The translations under genes were made by a program, and so were the position numbers. DNA of 32,103 nt from Variovorax boronicumulans NBRC 103145 (lineage in GTDB: Bacteria > Pseudomonadota > Gammaproteobacteria > Burkholderiales > Burkholderiaceae_C). Shown piece after piece: positions 8,395-16,093 of the stretch. The stretch lies in assembly GCF_001591345.1 (NCBI RefSeq), contig NZ_BCUS01000071.1:1-32103 (forward strand). Reading direction: 5' to 3'. The notes under the pieces were generated by a model. The model worked only from the letters and a program-made list of their open reading frames with translations, was not told where the DNA came from and did not search any database. How positions within the stretch are numbered: position 1 is the first letter of the stretch; every line of letters starts with the position of its first letter.

Positions 8395-9357
8395 ATGGAA
8401 TTCTTCCGCATCCACAAGACCATCCCGTTCATGCGCCATGCCCTGGTGCTGAACATCATTTCCTTCGCAACCTTTGCGCTGGCGCTGTTCTTCCTGTTCC
8501 ACCGCGGACTGCACCTGTCGGTGGAGTTCACCGGCGGCACGGTGATGGAAGTGGCCTACGAGCAATCGGCCGACATCGGCAAGGTGCGCGAGGCCGTCAC
8601 CAAGCTCGGCTATCCCGAAGTGCAGGTGCAGAACTACGGCACCTCGCGTGACGTGCAGATCCGCCTGCCCACCCAGAAGGGCATGAGCTCCGACCAGCAG
8701 AGCGCGCAGGTCATGCAGGCGCTGAAGTCGGTCGACCCGTCGGCCACGCAGCGCGGCATCGAGGTCGTCGGGCCGCAGGTCGGCGACGAGCTGACCTCCA
8801 ACGGCATCAAGGCGCTGGCCATGGTGGTGATCGGCATCATGATCTACCTGGCGTTCCGCTTCGAGTGGAAGTTCGCGCTGTCCACCGTGCTGGCCAACCT
8901 GCACGACGTGGTGATCATCCTGGGCTTCTTCGCCTTCTTCCAGTGGGAGTTCTCGCTGGCGGTGCTGGCGGCGGTGCTGGCGGTGCTGGGCTACTCGGTG
9001 AACGAGTCGGTCGTGATCTTCGACCGCGTGCGCGAGAACTTCCGTCGTTACCGCAAGATGACGACCACCGAAGTCATCGACAACGCGATCACCTCGACCA
9101 TCAGCCGCACGATCATCACCCACGGCTCCACGCAGCTCGTGGTGCTGTCGATGTTCTTCTTCGGCGGCCCCACGCTGCATTACTTTGCGCTGGCGCTGAC
9201 CATCGGCATCTGCTTCGGCATCTACTCGTCGTGCTTCGTGGCCGCCGCGATCGCGATGTGGCTGGGCGTGAAGCGCGAGGACCTGATCAAGGGTCCGCCG
9301 GTCAAGCGCGACGGCGACTCCGGCGGCGACGACCCGAACGCCGGCGCCGTCGTCTGA
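8395..9357 (+). CDS. secF: Protein translocase subunit SecF
   Basis: At 320 residues this is a normal-length SecF, the partner of SecD in the SecDF-YajC complex of the inner membrane. The first membrane segment lies at about residues 18-36. A periplasmic region follows with the SVEFTGGTVMEV motif. Five closely spaced membrane segments complete the protein, with the hallmark YSVNESVVIFDRVREN at about 200-215. The C-terminal tail is short and charged (GGDDPNAGAVV). It begins 18 bases after secD, with GAGGA-type pairing upstream of the ATG. No clear terminator follows, and the 112-base gap to the next gene shows no recognisable element. Confidence 0.97.
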   Translation: MEFFRIHKTIPFMRHALVLNIISFATFALALFFLFHRGLHLSVEFTGGTVMEVAYEQSADIGKVREAVTKLGYPEVQVQNYGTSRDVQIRLPTQKGMSSDQQSAQVMQALKSVDPSATQRGIEVVGPQVGDELTSNGIKALAMVVIGIMIYLAFRFEWKFALSTVLANLHDVVIILGFFAFFQWEFSLAVLAAVLAVLGYSVNESVVIFDRVRENFRRYRKMTTTEVIDNAITSTISRTIITHGSTQLVVLSMFFFGGPTLHYFALALTIGICFGIYSSCFVAAAIAMWLGVKREDLIKGPPVKRDGDSGGDDPNAGAVV

Positions 9358-9469
9358 GGGATACTTCGGCGCCAGCTTCGCGTCACCCGCACTTGTGCGG
9401 TGGCGCATCCCGATGCAAGCTCGGGGCTGTCGCCGATGAACCGTTCTCTCCGGCCTTTCCGATCCATCA

Positions 9470-11866
9470 ATGAGCACTGCGCGGTCCGCTTCTTCCCTGC
9501 AGCTCGCACGCGAGGCGCGTGAGCGTTTCGTGGCGGCCACGGAAGGCGCGATCGCTCCGCTGGCCCAGGCCATCCGCGACCGGCTGACCGCGGTGGCCTC
9601 CGATGTCGGCAGCGCGCGCACCATGCAGGAAAGCCGCGACGACCTCGTGGCGTTCCAGGGGCATGCCTCGCAGTGGGTGTCGCTGGCGCAGACCGGCTGG
9701 CGCAAGGCGTTGGGCACGGGCCCGGCGGGCGGCACTTCGTCGGCCCCCGCGGCGCTGCGGCTGGAGCTCATCGGCGACGAGGTGGTCGAGAGCAACATCC
9801 TCGCCTCGCGCCTCGCACAGACCATCCACGACAAGGCCAGCTTCGAACTCAGCGACCTGCGCCTGCGCATCCAGCACCTCGAAGGCACGAACGAGCTCGA
9901 CGCCCGGGACGTGCTGAAACCCGAGACCCTGGCCAAGCTGCTGGTGGAACAGTGGCTGGCCGCCGGCCTGAGCCGCGAGGCCTGGGGCCGCGTGCAGGGC
10001 ACGGCGCAGCAGGCCCTGGCGGATGTGGTCGTGAAGGCCTACGAAAGCGCCAACGCCTTCCTGATCGCGCAGGGCGTGATGCCCGAAATCGACCTCAAGA
10101 GCTTCGTGCGCCGCACGGGCGATTCGGGCGGCGGCCCGTCGTCCATGGGCATGCCGGTGTCGTCGAGCATGCCGATGGGGCAGGGCTCGCCGGCAGGTGC
10201 GGCCGTGCCGCACGGCCAGCAGCCATCGCAGCCGCAGCGTCCGGGCTTCGCTTTCCAGGCCTCGCATGCGGCGTCCGTGCCGTCGTCGGGGCCGGCCTCC
10301 AGCTCGATGATGGGCAGCTCGCCGCTCGCCTTCGCGCGGCAGCGCGCGCAGACCGCGCTGCTGAGCCTCAAGCGCTTTGTCGCCGCGCGCATCGGCGGCG
10401 AGGCCGGCGCCTCGCAACCGGGCGGTGGCACGACCGGCACCGGTGGCGGCGTGGCCGCGCCCCGCGTGTTTTCACGCACCTTCGCCGGCGCCATCGCCGA
10501 TGCCGAGGTCGCCTACCGCATGGCGGCCACGCAGTACATCGACGGCGGCGGCGAGCAGGCCACGCTGATCCAGCAGACCGCCGTCGACCTGCGCCGGCGC
10601 ACCGCCGAGCTCAAGAAGCGCGCGCCCACCACGGCCGACAAGGCCACGGTCGAGATCGTGGCGCTGATGTTCCAGGCCATCCTCGCGGAAGAGCGCATTC
10701 CGTTCTCCGCGCGCGTCTGGTTCGCGCGGTTGCAGATGCCCGTGCTGCGCGTGGCCATCGCCGAGCCCGAATTCTTCGGCACCCTGCAGCACCCCGCGCG
10801 CATGCTGATCGACCGCATGGGCTCCTGCGTGATGGGCTTCGACGCCGCGGCCATCACCGGCAGCGCGCTCGAGAACGAGATCAAGCGCGTGGTGCAGGTG
10901 ATCGAGCAGTACCCCGAGACCGGCCAGCGCGTGTTCAAGCTGGTGTTCGACGAGTTCGTCGCCTTCCTCAGCCGCTACCTCACGCAGAGCGACGCCACGC
11001 AGCGCGTCATGAGCGTGGCGCAGCAGGTCGAGCAGAAGGAGACGATGGCGATCCAGTACACCATCGAGTTGCGCAAGATGCTCAACGACATGCCGGTGCG
11101 CGACGAGATCCGCGAGTTCCTGTTCAAGGTCTGGGCCGAGGTGCTGGCCATCGCCGCGCTGCGCTACGGCGCACAGGGCGAGCACACCGTGATGCTCAAG
11201 CGCGTGGCCTCCGAGCTGGTCTGGGCCGCGAGCGCCAAGCCCAACCGCGCCGACCGCGCCCGCGTGATCCAAGACCTGCCGCAGCTGCTGCAGCGCCTGC
11301 GTCAGGGCATGGACCTGCTGGGCATCGTCGGCGAGCCGCAGGAAGGCCACATCAAGACCATCGGCGCCACGCTCACCGACGCCTTCATGTCGAAGACCGA
11401 GGCCATTCCCCAGGCCAAGATCGAGGCCATGGCCGAGCGGCTGGCCCACCTGGAAGACTTCGTGACCGACGACGGCAGCGCCTCCAGCCTGCCGCTGGAC
11501 GCCCAGAGCATCGAGCTGCTGCTCGGCGTGGACGCGACCGCGATCGAGGTCATTTCCGACACCGCCGGCGTCAAGGTGGCCGAAGACATGCTCGCGTGGA
11601 CCCACGAGCTGCAGGTCGGCAACTGGTTCATGCTGGACCACAACGACCGCGTGACCCAGGTCCAGTTCGTCTGGCGCAGCGACCGCAAGCAGCTGCACCT
11701 GTTCGCCTCGGCCGACGGCCGCAGCTTCCTCATCCAGGCCGGACGGCTGGCGATGTACCTGCAGGCCGGCTTGCTGGTGCCGGCCGAGGAAGAAACGCTC
11801 ACGGCACGTGCGACGCGCGAAGCGCTGGCGAAGCTCGATGCGAATCCCGAGCGGCTGCTGAACTAG
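9470..11866 (+). CDS. DUF1631 family protein
   Basis: This 798-residue protein resembles the DUF1631 proteins of beta- and gammaproteobacteria, which are sometimes mislabelled thymidine phosphorylase. Their function is unknown to me. The N-terminal quarter is helical and contains QESRDDLVAFQ-like text. A low-complexity linker at about residues 214-332 is rich in Ser, Gly, Met, Pro and Gln. The long central part (about 335-690) is helical, with segments such as ILAEERIPFSARVWFARLQMPVLRVA and WAEVLAIAALRYG that I recall from the family. The C-terminal hundred residues look beta-rich (GNWFMLDHNDRVTQVQFVW), somewhat like PilZ-type barrels, though no RxxxR motif is evident. There is no signal peptide or membrane span. 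It is convergent with smg. Confidence 0.85.
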   Translation: MSTARSASSLQLAREARERFVAATEGAIAPLAQAIRDRLTAVASDVGSARTMQESRDDLVAFQGHASQWVSLAQTGWRKALGTGPAGGTSSAPAALRLELIGDEVVESNILASRLAQTIHDKASFELSDLRLRIQHLEGTNELDARDVLKPETLAKLLVEQWLAAGLSREAWGRVQGTAQQALADVVVKAYESANAFLIAQGVMPEIDLKSFVRRTGDSGGGPSSMGMPVSSSMPMGQGSPAGAAVPHGQQPSQPQRPGFAFQASHAASVPSSGPASSSMMGSSPLAFARQRAQTALLSLKRFVAARIGGEAGASQPGGGTTGTGGGVAAPRVFSRTFAGAIADAEVAYRMAATQYIDGGGEQATLIQQTAVDLRRRTAELKKRAPTTADKATVEIVALMFQAILAEERIPFSARVWFARLQMPVLRVAIAEPEFFGTLQHPARMLIDRMGSCVMGFDAAAITGSALENEIKRVVQVIEQYPETGQRVFKLVFDEFVAFLSRYLTQSDATQRVMSVAQQVEQKETMAIQYTIELRKMLNDMPVRDEIREFLFKVWAEVLAIAALRYGAQGEHTVMLKRVASELVWAASAKPNRADRARVIQDLPQLLQRLRQGMDLLGIVGEPQEGHIKTIGATLTDAFMSKTEAIPQAKIEAMAERLAHLEDFVTDDGSASSLPLDAQSIELLLGVDATAIEVISDTAGVKVAEDMLAWTHELQVGNWFMLDHNDRVTQVQFVWRSDRKQLHLFASADGRSFLIQAGRLAMYLQAGLLVPAEEETLTARATREALAKLDANPERLLN

Positions 11867-11874
11867 TCAGCCGC
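11851..11874. other. Inverted repeats at the convergent end of the DUF1631 and smg genes
   Basis: GCGGCTG at 11851-11857 pairs with CAGCCGC at 11868-11874 across the DUF1631 stop. The right arm also belongs to the perfect palindrome CAGCCGCGCGGCTG at 11868-11881. A second hairpin, AGCTCG-GAGG-CGAGCT, lies at 11907-11922 beside the smg stop. None is followed by a T run, so they may be weak terminators or simply GC-rich symmetry. Confidence 0.3.
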
Positions 11875-11921
11875 GCGGCTGCTCTCGTCTGTGGGGAAGT
11901 GCGCGCAGCTCGGAGGCGAGC

Positions 11922-12458
11922 TCAGTGTGCCGTACGGCCTTCGCGGCTCTCGCAGAGTTCGTCGAGCACGAGGGCATCGGGCTCGATGCCGGTGCTCCAG
12001 TGCACCATCAGCACGATGATCTTGAGTTCGTCCAGCGCCACCGGGTCGCCCGGGGCGGCCATCGCGCGCTCGACGACGATCTCGCGCAGGCCGCAGGGCA
12101 GCACGTTCGAAAGTTCGAGAAAACGGATGAAGCCGAGGCACTCGGCGCCGAGGTGTTCCTGCTCCGACGGCGAGTACACGCGCATCGACTGGCTCGACTG
12201 GGGCAGCGCCGCATCGGGCGCGCCGCCCAGCGTGACGCGGGCAGTGGTGATGGCGTTGTCGTCATCGCCTTCACTGGCCTGGTGTTCAAACTGCAGGCCT
12301 TGCGTGGCAAGGCTCAGGCCGTCGAGCCACTGCAGGGCGTCGCGAATTTCTTCCGCCTCGAAGCCGTGCGCACTGAGCTTGCGGCCCAGCTGTTCGGGTT
12401 CGGGGCAGGCATCGCCGCGCCAGTAGTTTTCATACACAAACACGAGCACTTCGAACAT
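11922..12458 (-). CDS. smg: Smg / DUF494 family protein
   Basis: The 178-residue product begins MFEVLVFVYENYW, the characteristic opening of Smg (DUF494) proteins. These are small cytoplasmic proteins of unclear function found next to dprA in many proteobacteria. Also visible are an LSAHGFEAEEIRDALQWL helix-like segment at about 28-46, the SMRVYSPSEQEHLGAE segment at about 91-106, and an acidic C-terminal half. The ATG at 12458 was chosen because it gives the family opening; a longer start would add 17 unlike residues. It follows dprA after a 59-base gap on the same strand, matching the common dprA-smg order. The topA gene often found next is absent here and is replaced by a convergent DUF1631 gene. 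Confidence 0.92.
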   Translation of the reverse strand: MFEVLVFVYENYWRGDACPEPEQLGRKLSAHGFEAEEIRDALQWLDGLSLATQGLQFEHQASEGDDDNAITTARVTLGGAPDAALPQSSQSMRVYSPSEQEHLGAECLGFIRFLELSNVLPCGLREIVVERAMAAPGDPVALDELKIIVLMVHWSTGIEPDALVLDELCESREGRTAH

Positions 12459-12517
12459 GGGCCCAATATAGCCGAGGAATCTGTCGTGTGTCCCCAGGCT
12501 TTCGTGCACTTCGTGCG

Positions 12518-13660
12518 TCAGCCGACGGCTGCTCTTTGAAACAGGCCGCCGGGCAACCGCGAGACATGCCCGTCGAGTTCAAGCTCGAGCATCTTCGCCT
12601 GCAGCTGGGCCGCGCTCCAGCCGGTGCGCGCGCTCAATGCGTCGAGGCTCACCGGGTCGTAGCCGAGGGCATCGAGCAGCGGATGCTCCGGGGCCGACGA
12701 CGGTGTGTCGCTGGCGACCGTGCGAGCGGCCGGCGCGAGCGGCGGCAGCTCTTCGAGGATGTCGTTCACCGACTCGACCAGCTTCGCACCCTGCCGGATC
12801 AGCGCATGGCAGCCACGCGATTGCGGCGAGTGGATCGAGCCCGGGATCGCGAACACTTCCTTGCCCTGCTCCGACGTGAGCCGCGCGGTGATGAGCGAGC
12901 CCGACGCCAGCGCCGCCTCGACCACCAGCGTGCCGCGCGCCAGGCCCGCGATGAGGCGGTTGCGCTTGGGAAAGTTCTGCGTGAGCGGCGGCGTGCCCAG
13001 CGGCAGCTCGCTCACGATCAGCCCCTGCAGCGTGATGCGGTGCGCCAGGTCGCGGTGCCGTGCGGGGTACACGCGGTCCAGGCCGGTGCCGACCACGGCC
13101 ACCGTGGCGAGCACCGGGGCGTCGCCGGCCGCGTCGAGCGCGCCCAGATGCGCCGCGCCGTCGATGCCGAGTGCCAGGCCCGAGACCACGGGCAAGCCCG
13201 CTTCGCCCAGCGCCCGTGCGAAGGCGCGCGCATGGCTGGCGCCCTGCGGCGTCGGGTTGCGGCTGCCGACCACGGCAAGGCTGCGGCCGAGTTGCGTGAG
13301 GTCGAAGGCGGCGGCGCCGAGCACGTAGAGCATCAGCGGCGGGTCGACCATCTCGAGCAGCGAACCCGGGTAGCCGGCGTCGCCGAGCGTCACGACGCGG
13401 CGCGTGATGGCGCCGCCGGTGGGGTCGTCCGCGGGGTGCAGCCATTGCCAGGTCTGGTCGACCTGCGCTTGCAGGCCGGAGGGCGGCTGCTTGAGCGCGG
13501 CGGCCTGGGCGGTGCTGACGACTTCGCACAGCGTTGCCTCGGGCTGCGCGAAGATCGCGTCAGGCAGCCCGAAGGCCGCCAGCAGGCGGCGTGCGGCGCC
13601 GTCGCCGACGCCTGGGGTCAGTGAAAGTCGCAGCCAGCCTGCGAGTTCTGCGCGTTCCAA
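12518..13660 (-). CDS. dprA: DNA-processing protein DprA
   Basis: This 380-residue protein is a DprA/Smf family member, which binds incoming single-stranded DNA and loads RecA during natural transformation. The N-terminal part (LRLSLTPGVGDGAARRLL) is the SAM/HhH-like region. The Rossmann core at about residues 85-300 contains VVGSRNPTPQG, GLPVVSGLALGIDGAAH, TVAVVGTGLDRVYP, FPKRNRLIAGLA, LVVEAALASGSLITAR and VFAIPGSIHSPQSRGCHALIRQGA, all typical. A winged-helix-like C-terminal domain follows. The start codon is TTG (MERAELAGWL when initiated). No ATG lies in frame upstream, and the reading begins where relatives begin. It lies 33 bases downstream of the LysM gene and is probably co-transcribed with it and smg. 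Confidence 0.96.
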   Translation of the reverse strand: MERAELAGWLRLSLTPGVGDGAARRLLAAFGLPDAIFAQPEATLCEVVSTAQAAALKQPPSGLQAQVDQTWQWLHPADDPTGGAITRRVVTLGDAGYPGSLLEMVDPPLMLYVLGAAAFDLTQLGRSLAVVGSRNPTPQGASHARAFARALGEAGLPVVSGLALGIDGAAHLGALDAAGDAPVLATVAVVGTGLDRVYPARHRDLAHRITLQGLIVSELPLGTPPLTQNFPKRNRLIAGLARGTLVVEAALASGSLITARLTSEQGKEVFAIPGSIHSPQSRGCHALIRQGAKLVESVNDILEELPPLAPAARTVASDTPSSAPEHPLLDALGYDPVSLDALSARTGWSAAQLQAKMLELELDGHVSRLPGGLFQRAAVG

Positions 13661-13693
13661 ACGAGTGTGCGAGAAAGAAGCCTCAGGCGCGTG

Positions 13694-14917
13694 TCAGGGA
13701 TTGACGAGGAAGTCGCCGGCGCGGGGAGTGTCGTTGATTTCGAGCACGAGTGCGTACGAGACCTTCTCGAAGGTGCGGAACACCATCAGCAGTCCGATGC
13801 GTTCGTTCGGCAGCTTGATGGTTTCCTTGCGTGCGCCGGTGCGGTCGAGGATGGTCTCGCCGTTCTTCAAGATGGCCAGCACGTGGCCGTTGTCGACGCC
13901 GTCGCGCGTGCCCTTGTTGATGGCCACGACCTGGTTCTGCGCGGCGTACTGCACCGCGTTGCCGTAGACCGACACGATGCGGCCGTCCACCTGGGTGGAG
14001 GGCGCGCGCGGTGCGTAGCTCAGCAGCTGGCGCGGGGGCTCGGGCAGCAGGCGGTCGCCGGCGCGCATTTCCTCGCGCGACGCAATGATGTCGATGCTGG
14101 CCGGCACGACGGTGATGACGTCCTTGTCGCCGGTCGTCTCGATGGTGGTCGATTCGCCGCGCTGCAGCTGGGCCTTGCCCAGGTACTGCGCCTCGTAACC
14201 GAGGATTTCGCCGGTGCCAGGGTCTTTCAGCGGCGTGGCGTTGCGGAAGATGCGGTAGTGCTGCACCGGGCCCGGCTTCTCGACCAGCGGCGACTCGGCG
14301 TTGCCGCGCGCATAGGCGCGGTCGCCGCGCGACAGCAGCACGCGGCTGTCGTTGCCGGCCACGATGCGCGGTGCGGCGTCGAGCGTGTTGGCATCGACCA
14401 CGATGGGTTCGCTGAGGAAGGGCTCGATCAGGCTCGGGTTGAGCGTGGGCAGGGCCATGCCGGCGAGCGAGTCGAAGCGCGTGCGCGGCGACAGCTTGAT
14501 GGTGCCGCCATCGCCGCCAGAGACGCCGCGGCGCGTGGTCAGGCGGGCGCGGCCGCCGCTCTTGTCCAGGTACAGCACCTGGCCCGGGTAGATGCGGTGC
14601 GGGTCCTGGATCTCGTTGATGTTCATGCCCCATAGCTCCGGCCAGCGCCAGGGGCGCAGCAGGTACAGGCGCGAGATGGCCCAGAGCGTGTCGCCGGGCT
14701 TGACGGTGTACTCGTCGGGCGCCTTCGGCGACAGCTCGCTCAGCGGCACGCCGGCCTGGGCGGTCTGCTGGGCGGTGGCGCGCTGCTGGGGCGTGACGGG
14801 GTAGGTTGTCTGCGCCCAGGCCGCCGTGGCGCCGCAACTGCCGGCCACCGCCAGGGCGGCCGTCCAGAAGGCAAAGAAGGTCGGGCGCTGGTGTTCGGTG
14901 GAGCTGGGCTGTGTCAT
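13694..14917 (-). CDS. LysM domain-containing exported protein
   Basis: The 407-residue product has an N-terminal export signal: a polar start, a hydrophobic run FFAFWTAALAVAG, and a likely cleavage after AAWA near residue 35. One LysM peptidoglycan-binding domain spans about residues 69-117 and contains YTVKPGDTLWAIS and IYPGQVLYL. The remaining 290 residues contain no domain I can name, but have the regular strand-rich look of this dprA-linked family. I took the ATG at 14917 (MTQPSSTEHQ) because it directly precedes the signal peptide; a start 16 residues upstream would bury it. The gene heads the LysM-dprA-smg block and diverges from def. Binding of cell-wall glycan in the periplasm is likely. 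Confidence 0.9.
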   Translation of the reverse strand: MTQPSSTEHQRPTFFAFWTAALAVAGSCGATAAWAQTTYPVTPQQRATAQQTAQAGVPLSELSPKAPDEYTVKPGDTLWAISRLYLLRPWRWPELWGMNINEIQDPHRIYPGQVLYLDKSGGRARLTTRRGVSGGDGGTIKLSPRTRFDSLAGMALPTLNPSLIEPFLSEPIVVDANTLDAAPRIVAGNDSRVLLSRGDRAYARGNAESPLVEKPGPVQHYRIFRNATPLKDPGTGEILGYEAQYLGKAQLQRGESTTIETTGDKDVITVVPASIDIIASREEMRAGDRLLPEPPRQLLSYAPRAPSTQVDGRIVSVYGNAVQYAAQNQVVAINKGTRDGVDNGHVLAILKNGETILDRTGARKETIKLPNERIGLLMVFRTFEKVSYALVLEINDTPRAGDFLVNP

Positions 14918-14953
14918 GTCTGGATGGGTGAGCGCACGAAGTATCGTGGCGCA

Positions 14954-14979
14954 TACGAATCTCACAATTTGCTACGAAT
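14954..14979. repeat. Pair of TACGAAT direct repeats upstream of the LysM gene
   Basis: TACGAAT occurs at 14954-14960 and again at 14973-14979, with a 19-base period (nearly two helical turns). The pair sits in an AT-rich stretch 37-62 bases upstream of the LysM start codon, where its promoter should lie. It could be a tandem protein-binding site. Confidence 0.5.
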
Positions 14980-14991
14980 TCTGCGCCCGAA

Positions 14992-15005
14992 GCCCTTGCA
15001 AGGGC
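14992..15005. promoter_or_regulatory. Perfect 14-base palindrome in the LysM/def intergenic region
   Basis: GCCCTTGCAAGGGC reads the same on both strands. It lies near the middle of the 160-base divergent intergenic region. With no T run after it, an operator seems more likely than a terminator, but the function is unknown. Confidence 0.5.
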
Positions 15006-15025
15006 AACGTTTTCGCGTCAATGCG

Positions 15026-15041
15026 CCGCGACGCGTCGCGG
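15026..15041. promoter_or_regulatory. Perfect 16-base palindrome upstream of def
   Basis: CCGCGACGCGTCGCGG is fully self-complementary and ends 36 bases before the def start codon, within the region where the def promoter should lie. It could be an operator or a cruciform-prone sequence. In GC-rich DNA shorter palindromes arise easily, but sixteen perfect bases are less expected. Confidence 0.5.
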
Positions 15042-15077
15042 AATTGGCGAAAATAGCCACAACTTCCCCCCGATTTC

Positions 15078-15599
15078 ATGGCCAAACGAATCATTCTGAG
15101 TTACCCCGACAAGCGCCTGCACACGGTGGCCAAGCCGGTGCAGGGCGTGGACGCGCGCATCAAGACGCTGGTCGCCGACATGCTGGAAACCATGTACGAC
15201 GCGAGCGGCATCGGCCTGGCCGCGACCCAGATCGACGTGCACGAGCGCGTGGTCGTGATCGACGTCTCTGAAGAGCGCAACGAGCCGATCGTGCTCATCA
15301 ACCCCGAAATCACCTGGGCCAGCGACGAAAAGGTGCTGAATGAAGAGGGCTGCCTCTCGGTGCCCGGCATCTACGACGGCGTGATGCGTTCCACCTCGGT
15401 GAAGGTCCAGGCGCTCGACGCCGACGGCAACACCCACACCATCGAGGCCGACGGCCTGCTGGCCGTGTGCATCCAGCACGAGCTCGACCACCTCATGGGC
15501 AAGGTGTTCGTCAAATACCTGTCGCCGCTCAAGCGCAACCGCATCAAGAGCAAGCTCCTCAAGCAGCAGCGCGAGGGCATGAAAGAAGCGCGGGCATGA
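15078..15599 (+). CDS. def: Peptide deformylase
   Basis: This 173-residue cytoplasmic metalloenzyme removes the N-formyl group from new proteins. All three motifs are intact: GIGLAATQ at residues 44-51, EGCLS at 90-94 with metal-binding Cys92, and HELDH at 134-138 with metal ligands His134 and His138 and catalytic Glu135. The length is normal for type I deformylases. It starts with ATG at 15078 and diverges from the LysM gene. Its stop overlaps the next start (ATGA), and the fmt gene follows one gene later, so the deformylase and formyltransferase genes share a tightly coupled operon. Confidence 0.97.
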   Translation: MAKRIILSYPDKRLHTVAKPVQGVDARIKTLVADMLETMYDASGIGLAATQIDVHERVVVIDVSEERNEPIVLINPEITWASDEKVLNEEGCLSVPGIYDGVMRSTSVKVQALDADGNTHTIEADGLLAVCIQHELDHLMGKVFVKYLSPLKRNRIKSKLLKQQREGMKEARA

Positions 15600-16093
15600 G
15601 CCACCGGGCTGCGTGGTCCTCGCTGGCCGCCGCCGGACTGTTGTTCCTGGCGGGTTGCGTCAGCGAACCCACGCGCATCCAGCCCGGCACCTCCGCCGCC
15701 GAGACCCTGCAGCGCCTGGGCGCGCCCACCGGCCGCTACCCGCTCAACGGCGGCGGCGAGCGCCTGCAGTACTCGCGCATGCCGGCCGGCTTCGAGGTGG
15801 TCGACATCGACCTCGACGCGTCCGGCAAGGTCGTCTCGGTGACCCAGGTGCTCACCGAGGCGCGCTTCGGCCACGACATCCAGGTCGACCGCTGGCGCCA
15901 GAACGAGGTGCTGGCCTTCTACGGCAAGCCCTACGAAATCAGCCGCGTCAGTTCCTTCGACGGTACCGTCTGGACCTGGCGCTACAAGGCCATCAACGAG
16001 CGCCGCATGCTCTATATCTACATCGACCCCACCGGCGTGGTGCGCCGGTATCACACGGGGGATGACCTCGAATTCGAACGGATCCGGGATTGA
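15596..16093 (+). CDS. Outer-membrane lipoprotein, SmpA/OmlA (BamE)-like
   Basis: The 165-residue product has a lipoprotein signal with the hydrophobic run SSLAAAGLLFL and lipobox LAGC, giving a modified Cys near residue 19. The mature part contains PGTSAAETLQRLGAPTGRY, the opening helix of SmpA/OmlA (BamE-like) domains. A second similar unit follows (RWRQNEVLAFYGKPYEISRV, then VWTWRYK), so two BamE-like halves are likely. This is not the canonical, shorter BamE. The ATG overlaps the def stop by four bases and the gene ends in a similar overlap with fmt. Export to the outer membrane is inferred, because residues 2-3 after Cys are Val and Ser and there is no Asp retention signal. Confidence 0.82.
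   Translation: MSHRAAWSSLAAAGLLFLAGCVSEPTRIQPGTSAAETLQRLGAPTGRYPLNGGGERLQYSRMPAGFEVVDIDLDASGKVVSVTQVLTEARFGHDIQVDRWRQNEVLAFYGKPYEISRVSSFDGTVWTWRYKAINERRMLYIYIDPTGVVRRYHTGDDLEFERIRD

Noticed and set aside
6427..10002. Minus-strand open frame of 1191 codons opposite secD, secF and part of the DUF1631 gene
   Set aside because: It crosses three real genes and a gap, and shows low-complexity His/Arg/Gly/Val composition; it is an antisense shadow.
9673..12426. Plus-strand open frame of 917 codons in another frame of the DUF1631 gene
   Set aside because: It is Arg/Ala/Gly/His-rich frame-shifted text of a real gene and runs into the antisense of smg.
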